Below, one piece after another: positions 33,682 through 37,980 of a stretch of 37,980 nt of DNA. Origin of the DNA: a bacterium (lineage in GTDB: Bacteria > Verrucomicrobiota > Verrucomicrobiia > Limisphaerales > UBA8199). A program made the translations under genes and the position numbers. The stretch spans positions 1 to 37,980 of the forward strand of contig JAJYHY010000037.1 in assembly GCA_021784555.1 (NCBI GenBank), written 5' to 3'. The notes below the pieces were generated by a model. The model saw only the letters and a program-made list of their open reading frames with translations. It was not told where the DNA came from and ran no database searches. The first letter of the stretch is position 1. Each line of letters starts with the position of its first letter.

Positions 33682-33859
33682 GCGGCAGTCCGTGCATGAC
33701 ACCCGCAAGACGCATGAACGCCTTGCGCCCGTTGGAGTTTCTGGCCCTTTCCAATTGATCACGGACAATGTGCCCTTGGGAAACACCGGTTCGCGCCGCC
33801 GTTTCCTCAAGCCAGGAGGCGATCTCGTCACTCAGACGAACGGAAATTGTCTGACTCAT
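33647..33859 (-). CDS. CopG-type ribbon-helix-helix antitoxin without a toxin
   Basis: 70 residues: TISVRLSDEIASWLEETAARTGVSQGHIVRDQLERA (RHH), then AFMRLAGVMHGLPPDLSKRRGF, the usual tail of antitoxins paired with PIN toxins. The normal downstream PIN gene is missing; the last codons run into the higB stump. A promoter lies directly before the start, giving a nearly leaderless mRNA. Confidence 0.7.
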   Translation of the reverse strand: MSQTISVRLSDEIASWLEETAARTGVSQGHIVRDQLERARNSNGRKAFMRLAGVMHGLPPDLSKRRGFCL

Positions 33860-33867
33860 TGGCCAAA

Positions 33868-33896
33868 AATGTAACCGTTTTCCACCAAATCACCAA
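33868..33896 (-). promoter_or_regulatory. Promoter of the RHH antitoxin
   Basis: Minus strand: TTGGTG (33896-33891), a 17-bp spacer, TACATT (33873-33868), with ATG at 33859 only 8 bp beyond the -10. It may serve RHH and higA together. Confidence 0.45.
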
Positions 33897-33908
33897 GCGA
33901 ATTCCCGC

Positions 33909-34691
33909 TCACCACCGGTCCTCTCGAGCCGTGAGCCGCTCCTTGACCTTTGCGTATCGGGTCAGGGTGGAGAAGGCGTTGAGCCAGGCGATATAGTAAC
34001 CAGGCCAGCCGTCCAGGAAACCGAGCCGAAGGCAATAGCCGCGAAAGAAGCGCCAGCTCGGGTGGATTACAAGATGAAACAGCCCAACCCGTCCTAGCGC
34101 CGATGACCGCTGTCGCACAAATTCGTCGCTGTACGGCGCTATTTTCCGCAACTGGCGGTTAATCGATTCAAAGCTGTAATGGTACAAATCGCCGTGGAGC
34201 CTGCCGACACGCCCGTTGACCAGCAGCTTGGCGTGCGGGTCGATTCCCCCCCACTTCGCATGACCGCGGCGCCAGAGACGTGTCTGGCGGTCCGGGTACC
34301 AATCGCCATGCCGGATCCAGCGCCCGCAATACCAGGAGAGGCGCGGGTAGCTGAAGGCGCTGTAATTTGCCAAGGCGCTCGGGTCTGAAAAGACGCGTCC
34401 GATCTCGTCCTGCAATCCGCGCGAAACCTCTTCGTCGGCGTCCAGATCAAGAATCCAGTCTGCTGTGGCCTTTGCCGCCGCGGAGCTTTTCTGGGCGGTG
34501 AAGCCCTTCCAGGCTTCGCGAAACACCTTGGCTCCAAACTGGCGCGCAATTCCGTCCGTTCCATCTTCCACTTCCGCGTTGAGGACAACGATGATCTCGG
34601 CGGTCCAGCCGGCAACGCTTTCCAGGGCCCGCCTGATGCGACCGGCCTCCGCTGCCGAGATCATCACGACGGAGATGGGAAGGGAGGTCAT
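33909..34691 (-). CDS. GT2 glycosyltransferase, WaaE/KdtX-like
   Basis: 260 residues. GT-A fold: ISVVMISAAEAGRIRRALESVAGWTAEIIVV, FTAQKSSAAAKATADWILDLDADEEVS with the DxD metal site, RLSWYCGRWIRHGDWYPDRQTRLWRR, and a HYSFESI segment typical of LPS-core beta-1,4-glucosyltransferases of the WaaE type. A C-terminal amphipathic region (SWRFFRGYCLRLGFLDGWPGYYIAWLNAFS) probably binds the membrane. Overlaps the upstream glycosyltransferase by ATGA, so the two are cotranscribed. The final ~114 bp recur at 33176-33289 and, degraded, at 32694-32739, separated by antitoxin genes. Confidence 0.85.
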   Translation of the reverse strand: MTSLPISVVMISAAEAGRIRRALESVAGWTAEIIVVLNAEVEDGTDGIARQFGAKVFREAWKGFTAQKSSAAAKATADWILDLDADEEVSRGLQDEIGRVFSDPSALANYSAFSYPRLSWYCGRWIRHGDWYPDRQTRLWRRGHAKWGGIDPHAKLLVNGRVGRLHGDLYHYSFESINRQLRKIAPYSDEFVRQRSSALGRVGLFHLVIHPSWRFFRGYCLRLGFLDGWPGYYIAWLNAFSTLTRYAKVKERLTAREDRW

Positions 34692-35563
34692 TTGAGCAGG
34701 CGGTAGTTCTTATGCACGCCCAGGGTAATGCCGGTGCAGCATTTGAGAATCAGGGCCATATCTTCCCAGAAATAATCCCGGCGAAACCGGATGAGGGGAC
34801 TGCGCGAATGATAAGTCCGGTGGGAGTTGGCAACGAGTTCGCGCATCACGGCGGGATGGGAGCCTTTGAACGGCTTCACTTTTTGGTCGTCGTCGTAGAA
34901 GCTTTTCGTCCGGCCCGCCGGGGTGTTGGAGGAGTGGTCTTTGTGGTAAAGTCGGACGAGGTTGGCTTTCTTGGCGCGCATTTGGCTCGGTTCAAGCGCA
35001 AACCCATAATGAAAGTACCGGCCATCTGAGTTCTTCACTCGCACCTTTTGGCCAGTAAGGGTGCGAAAGCCCTGCGCGTCGCCCACGGAGCGGATGTTAG
35101 CATCTCGGCGCACAACGCGGACCTCCTTGTAGTACCAGCCAAAGGAATAGACGCAGGTCCAATAACTGCCATAAAAGTGTGTATAATCCACCAGCAATCC
35201 CTCGACGGCGGGATTGGGCAGTTCGCGCGCCATGGCCGCGCGCATGGCGGGAACGGAATCCTCGTGCAGGACTTCATCGCCCTGGATATAAACGCACCAA
35301 TCGCCTTGGCACTGGTCCAGCGCGAGGTTGGTATGATGCGAAAGCGCGCGTCCGGCGACGTGGTTGCTCTCGTCCCATTCGGATTCGACAATGCGGATTT
35401 TGGAGTCCTGGATCACCTTCACGTTCGCCAAGGTGTTATCCGTCGAACGAGGCACATTGACGATGATCTCATCGCACAGAGGCAGCAGCGAGCGAATGGA
35501 GGGAACGAAGGGATAGCCCAGCGCGCATCCATTGCGAATGAAGGTGAAGCCACTGATCTTCAT
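34688..35563 (-). CDS. GT2-like glycosyltransferase
   Basis: 291 residues from ATG 35563; the frame to 35704 has no family character. N-terminus MKISGFTFIRNG, then SIRSLLPLCDEIIVNVPRSTDNTL and GDWCVYIQGDEVLHED with an acidic QGDEV in place of the DxD motif. The region VEGLLVDYTHFYGSYW...VRVVRRDANIRSVGDAQGF follows, a pattern of glycosyltransferases related to family 2 in capsule/LPS clusters. No membrane segment. Stop and the next ATG overlap (ATGA), forming a two-gene operon with the WaaE-like gene. Confidence 0.8.
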   Translation of the reverse strand: MKISGFTFIRNGCALGYPFVPSIRSLLPLCDEIIVNVPRSTDNTLANVKVIQDSKIRIVESEWDESNHVAGRALSHHTNLALDQCQGDWCVYIQGDEVLHEDSVPAMRAAMARELPNPAVEGLLVDYTHFYGSYWTCVYSFGWYYKEVRVVRRDANIRSVGDAQGFRTLTGQKVRVKNSDGRYFHYGFALEPSQMRAKKANLVRLYHKDHSSNTPAGRTKSFYDDDQKVKPFKGSHPAVMRELVANSHRTYHSRSPLIRFRRDYFWEDMALILKCCTGITLGVHKNYRLLK

Positions 35564-35688
35564 TGGCTTACAATGGGCCGTTTGAAGGCCGCCGTCGAGA
35601 CGGGAATCGCGGGATGCGTGCCCCAGCCGAGTGACAGAGTGCGTGTCTCGATGGTTTACGCGGCCGCCTAACCACGTGACGCGCCCGC

Positions 35689-36270
35689 CTACTCCCAATC
35701 CCACTCCTTGAACAGATCAGCCGTCGGGTAACGGAAGCCCGGAAGGAGTGGCTCGCCGTCCAGTTCCCCGCCGGGGCCGATGAGGCGATGCTGCGCGAGG
35801 GAGCGGCGTACCTCAACGCTCTCGTTTTCGGGATCGATTATCCAGGCCAGTTGAGTACCGCTCGAAAAAAAGTCGCGCAGCCGGGCGTCTGGCTCGGCCC
35901 GCGTGTTGTTGGGAGAGAGCACCTCGACAGCGAGGTCGGGGGCGCCTGGAAAGAACCTGCGAGTCCTGGGATTGAAACCCAGCCGCAGCAGCCGTTCTTT
36001 TGGAATGAAAGAAATATCCGGCGCCCGGCAATTCCGGTTGAACATCCAGAACCCCGTGCTGGAATCAAGCACCACGCCCAGCCGATGTTTCCGGTTGAAC
36101 TCGCGCAAGGCGCCCGACAGCCGCACACAAATGTCTCCGTGCTCAAAGTTGTTCATCGGGCTCAGAACCAGTTCGCCATCCACCACTTCGTGGATGAATC
36201 CATCCTCGGGCAGAGCCTCCAGTTCCGCCTCTGTCCATTCTCGCTTGCCGATTTCAGTCGTCGCGCTCAT
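35689..36270 (-). CDS. Uma2-family protein, fourth member
   Basis: 193 residues from ATG 36270 (the frame to 36435 is not family-like). Sequence features: REWTEAELEALPEDGFIHEVVDGELVLSP, NFEHGDICVRLSGAL, CRAPDISFIPKERL with the PDI acidic motif, then PDLAVEVLSPNNTRAEPDARLRDFFSSG and LAWIIDPENESVEV. The Lys of the EVLSP..D..K motif is replaced by Arg (DARLRDFF), so nuclease activity is doubtful. It is distinct from the three Uma2 genes at 28353-30178. Confidence 0.85.
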   Translation of the reverse strand: MSATTEIGKREWTEAELEALPEDGFIHEVVDGELVLSPMNNFEHGDICVRLSGALREFNRKHRLGVVLDSSTGFWMFNRNCRAPDISFIPKERLLRLGFNPRTRRFFPGAPDLAVEVLSPNNTRAEPDARLRDFFSSGTQLAWIIDPENESVEVRRSLAQHRLIGPGGELDGEPLLPGFRYPTADLFKEWDWE

Positions 36271-36281
36271 ACCACAACAGT

Positions 36282-36476
36282 ATGTTTCCCGAGCTCCGTT
36301 GTCGAGGAAAACGCACCAGTCTGGAATCGCGCAGCAAAGCGCAAGCAGAAAGCTATCTTGCGCAAGTGCATGTGATTTTGCGGCAACTCTCCGCTGAACG
36401 CCGGCGTGAGCAACGTCGTCGGGCCGCTCGTCCAAGCGTTACCGCTGAGATCAAGGCCACCCTGGGGGCCGCCTAG
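36282..36476 (+). CDS. Possible small helical protein
   Basis: 64 codons starting 11 bp from the divergent Uma2 start. The C-terminal part (ESYLAQVHVILRQLSAERRREQRRR..PSVTAEIKATL) looks like a charged helix and might be a real protein. The N-terminal third is unremarkable. No ribosome site, and no family recognised. It may be a chance frame. Confidence 0.25.
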   Translation: MFPELRCRGKRTSLESRSKAQAESYLAQVHVILRQLSAERRREQRRRAARPSVTAEIKATLGAA

Positions 36477-36561
36477 CCATCTGGAGACCACCGGAAGCAC
36501 CCTCTGCCCTCGCTCTCGTCCAGCGTTGGGGTCAATCATAGGGCCAGCAACTCGCGCGTGT

Positions 36562-37389
36562 TCAGTCATACCGCCAGCCGCCCTGGATGCGCCTGATATG
36601 CAGCGTGGCTCCGAACCGGCGCCGCTCCGCCCGGCGCCAGAACAAGATGCGGGTTCCTTCGCGCAGGCGGTCGAAACGGCGGCGAAACCAGTTGAGGCTG
36701 TGTTTTTTGCGAAAATAGTCCCGGTTTCCGAGTCTGCTACTCTCAGAGACTCCGCGAGCGGACTTGACACTCTTCTGGGTCACGGACCCGAAGTGGTGCA
36801 GGAAAGCTCGTCCGGTAATCGCCAACTGGAATCCGGCCTGGCGAGCTCTGCGGAACAAGTCCTCGTCCTCATAGCCGGCCTGGCCGAGTTGTTCGTCAAA
36901 CGTCCCGATTGTCTGGAAGACGTTCCGATGCACCATGAAGCAAACGCCGGAAGCCACTCCCCGGCGCACGGCGCGGGACATCTTCCTCAAGTACTCCGCG
37001 GCGAAATCGTCAAAATCGTAATCCAGGTCGCCCTCAACCATGGCCGGACTGACGATGTCGCAGCGGGACTGGGCGGCGAAACCGAGCAAACCCTCCCGAA
37101 GGCCTGGCGCCACGACCACGTCGTTATTCAGGATAACGATCCACTCGCAGCAGGCGCTTTGCGCGGCCTCAACCCCCTGGTTCCAGGCGGGCGCGCAGCC
37201 TCGGTTTGTTTCGTTGGAGATGACGCGCAGTCCTGGTTGGCTGGCCAGGAATTCACGGGTGCCGTCGGTGGAGGCGTTATCAATGACGACAAGGTTTCCA
37301 GTGGGCACGCCGGCGCGTCCGAGACTTTGAAGGCATTGCCGCGTATAATCCAACTGATTGAGCACTGCAATGACGATACGTAAATCCAT
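36562..37389 (-). CDS. GT2 glycosyltransferase (rhamnosyltransferase-like)
   Basis: 275 residues from ATG 37389; the frame to 37494 is not family-like. RIVIAVLNQLDYTRQCLQSL, then VVIDNASTDGTREFL, NRGCAPAWNQGVEAA and WIVILNNDVVVAPG with the NND version of the DxD site. VCFMVHRNVFQTIGTFDEQLGQAGYEDEDLFRRARQAG contains the ED catalytic-base motif. These are the features of family 2 enzymes adding rhamnose or similar sugars to O-antigen. The basic C-terminus is variable. It lies in the same strand and neighbourhood as the other glycosyltransferases. Confidence 0.85.
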   Translation of the reverse strand: MDLRIVIAVLNQLDYTRQCLQSLGRAGVPTGNLVVIDNASTDGTREFLASQPGLRVISNETNRGCAPAWNQGVEAAQSACCEWIVILNNDVVVAPGLREGLLGFAAQSRCDIVSPAMVEGDLDYDFDDFAAEYLRKMSRAVRRGVASGVCFMVHRNVFQTIGTFDEQLGQAGYEDEDLFRRARQAGFQLAITGRAFLHHFGSVTQKSVKSARGVSESSRLGNRDYFRKKHSLNWFRRRFDRLREGTRILFWRRAERRRFGATLHIRRIQGGWRYD

Positions 37390-37525
37390 GGCAATTTGAA
37401 AAAATCCTACGGATGAAGCCGAGCAAGGGCAAGAGCTATAGGGTGAACTTGAATCCGACACGTCTCGCCAAAAAGCGCCCAAGTTGATTGCCAAAATGTG
37501 AGATTTAATCTCAGCTCCGTGCCTC

Positions 37526-37909
37526 TCACCGCCGCTCGGCTATCGCCACAAGCACGCGGCGTTCTCGTTCGCCTCGAATCATAGCCGAGCTGAACCCGGC
37601 GCTCCGGAGCATGCAACAGACTTCTCCGGCGCTGAACCAGGTCTTGTTCACAGGGGCGTGCAGGCTGCCCTCTCGCGCATCGAAGTTGAGGAAATCGAAG
37701 ATAAAGAATCCGCCGGGGACCAATGCCGGGAGGACGGCGTGGAGAAAGGCCTGGCCTTGTGCCCGCCCGTAATGTGAGAGCAGAACCCCTCGAGAGAGAA
37801 TGGCGCCGGCCTTGGGACACAAGCCGCAGAGTTCAAAGCAGTCCCCGACAATGAGCCTGGTCGCTGCTGACGTAGCCGGCGGCTTGCAATTCGCGGCCGG
37901 TGGCCTCAA
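37526..37909 (-). CDS. SAM-dependent methyltransferase, C-terminal part
   Basis: About 127 codons: RLIVGDCFEL, then GAILSRGVLLSHYGR, HAVLPALVPGGFFIFDFLNFDAR (post-I to motif III of class I methyltransferases) and a SAGFSSAMIRGERERRVLVAIAER end. The SAM-binding glycine motif should be about 50 codons further upstream. There the same frame is closed by a stop near 37915. An adjacent frame is open to the window edge (RFDYLSQGQLIAVLEATGREL), so a frameshift or two overlapping genes is possible. Substrate unknown; probably modifies surface sugars or lipids. Confidence 0.55.
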   Translation of the reverse strand: MRPPAANCKPPATSAATRLIVGDCFELCGLCPKAGAILSRGVLLSHYGRAQGQAFLHAVLPALVPGGFFIFDFLNFDAREGSLHAPVNKTWFSAGEVCCMLRSAGFSSAMIRGERERRVLVAIAERR

Positions 37910-37980
37910 GCACGGCGATCAACTGGCCCTGGCTTAGGTAATCAAACCGGACATTCCCGTCAAGGCCGCCATAGCAGAAG

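Overview
The window looks like a high-GC chromosomal segment of a Verrucomicrobiota bacterium, possibly a Pedosphaera/Limisphaerales-type soil or sediment lineage. This is inferred from four things: very large secreted proteins ending in a short C-terminal module (GGTLQST...FFRV) that I associate with that group, FG-GAP and carboxypeptidase-regulatory-like surface proteins, many palindromic intergenic repeats, and mostly weak or absent Shine-Dalgarno sites. No rRNA, tRNA or CRISPR was seen. No 16S or marker search could be run, so the phylum is an inference.

Layout. 1-3901 (minus): a tripartite metal/drug efflux operon (small membrane protein, TolC-like lipoprotein, periplasmic adaptor, RND pump cut by the window edge). 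3996-5562: a decayed island with a 5'-truncated serine recombinase, a DUF433/DUF5615 toxin-antitoxin-like pair whose toxin is cut by a palindromic element, and two more palindromic repeats. 5570-17176 (minus): secreted proteins, namely a regulatory-domain protein, an FG-GAP protein with an in-frame UGA, and two giant adhesin/carbohydrate-binding proteins that share leader, C-terminus and terminator. 17466-18560: a PIN relic, hicBA and a CBM48-like gene, with a 73-bp copy of the CBM48 gene's 3' end on the far side of hicBA. 18887-23054: hypF (with a mobile palindrome inserted in frame), a small conserved protein, an FHA/zinc-finger protein and a small conserved protein. 23417-26821: a DUF1080-GH78 fusion rhamnosidase. 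27089-37909: polysaccharide/LPS glycosyltransferases (GT4, GT39-like, three GT2-like) and a methyltransferase, interleaved with four Uma2-family genes and a string of toxin-antitoxin genes (vapBC, an orphan ParD-like antitoxin, higA with a higB stump, an orphan RHH antitoxin).

Main point of interest. At two unlinked loci, toxin-antitoxin modules sit against the 3' end of an ordinary gene, and each module is followed by a copy of that gene's 3' end. The CBM48 locus reads PIN relic, copy, hicBA, gene. The GT2 locus reads vapBC, degraded copy, ParD-like, 114-bp copy, RHH/higA, gene. This resembles integrative elements that rebuild a target gene's 3' end, but on the scale of single TA cassettes and at protein genes, with no recombinase beside them. 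A second theme is small palindromic elements. An 80-bp family occurs three times: once inside hypF without breaking the frame, once between two copies of the RND gene's start, and once just after a stop codon. A related 32-bp-arm palindrome truncates the DUF5615 toxin.
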